Shown here one piece after another: positions 11,883 through 11,894 of a stretch of 11,894 bases of DNA (positions are counted from its first letter, which is position 1; each line of letters begins with the position of its first letter). The notes under the pieces were generated by a model that was not told the DNA's origin, did no database searches, and saw only the letters and a list, made by a program, of their open reading frames with translations. The stretch lies in assembly GCA_041650035.1 (NCBI GenBank), contig JBAZLY010000030.1:1-11894 (forward strand), read 5' to 3'. The position numbers and the translations under genes are program-made. This stretch comes from JAQUQI01 sp041650035. GTDB taxonomy: Bacteria; Omnitrophota; Gorgyraeia; JABMRG01.

Positions 11883-11894
11883 GCACATAAGTTA
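11883..11894 (+). repeat. start of a third copy of the repeat, cut by the window edge
   Basis: GCACATAAGTTA at 11883-11894 is identical to 11785-11796, exactly 98 bp away. This indicates a tandem arrangement continuing beyond the right edge. Nothing else is visible between the second hairpin and this point. Confidence 0.55.

Overview
The window looks like part of the chromosome of a strictly anaerobic, fermentative bacterium. The evidence is a dense, almost entirely minus-strand gene set: Rex, a NuoE/HydC-type subunit, L-lactate dehydrogenase, NifS/NifU Fe-S assembly, two rubrerythrins, a superoxide-reductase protein, desulforedoxin and an archaeal/thermophile-type 8-oxoguanine glycosylase. 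Codon use favours ATA for Ile, with GCC and GGC also common. An uncultured lineage such as Omnitrophota fits, but that is an impression from memory and not something the sequence proves. All genes are transcribed right to left, so the biological reading order runs from high to low coordinates.

Right edge to about 1808 is one nearly gap-free block of 18 genes behind a sigma-70-like promoter (TTGACA-N17-TATATT, 11741-11769). In order it encodes an Rrf2/IscR-type regulator, cysteine desulfurase NifS, scaffold NifU (IscU domain plus BFD-type [2Fe-2S] domain), an apparently frameshifted 45-residue small gene, ferritin, a stand-alone Nfu, a small two-helix membrane protein, a PPOX-fold flavoprotein, rubrerythrin, a rubredoxin-like/superoxide-reductase fusion, an FNR-type flavoprotein reductase, a phosphoglycolate-phosphatase-like HAD enzyme, L-lactate dehydrogenase, a 41-residue desulforedoxin, a second rubrerythrin-like diiron protein without a rubredoxin domain, a glutaredoxin-like protein, an AhpF/thioredoxin-reductase-like flavoprotein, and Ogg2. 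Many neighbours overlap by 1-4 nt. Together these read as an oxygen and iron stress programme: sense Fe-S status, rebuild clusters, store iron, reduce peroxide and superoxide with electrons from NAD(P)H via flavoproteins and rubredoxin-type centres, and repair oxidised DNA.

1 to about 1674 is a second transcription unit with its own promoter (TTGACA-N17-TAATAT, 1646-1674). It holds rex, a single-domain response regulator and a NuoE-like thioredoxin-fold subunit cut by the left edge. Two Rex-like palindromes lie just downstream of the predicted start of transcription. This suggests a redox-controlled NADH-linked complex, possibly a bifurcating hydrogenase, continuing off the left edge.

The same degenerate hairpin-forming repeat appears in the gap between the two units (1733-1803) and upstream of the Rrf2 promoter (11780-11851). 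A third copy begins at the right edge, 98 bp further on. No tRNA, rRNA, CRISPR array, insertion sequence or convincing intrinsic terminator is visible.
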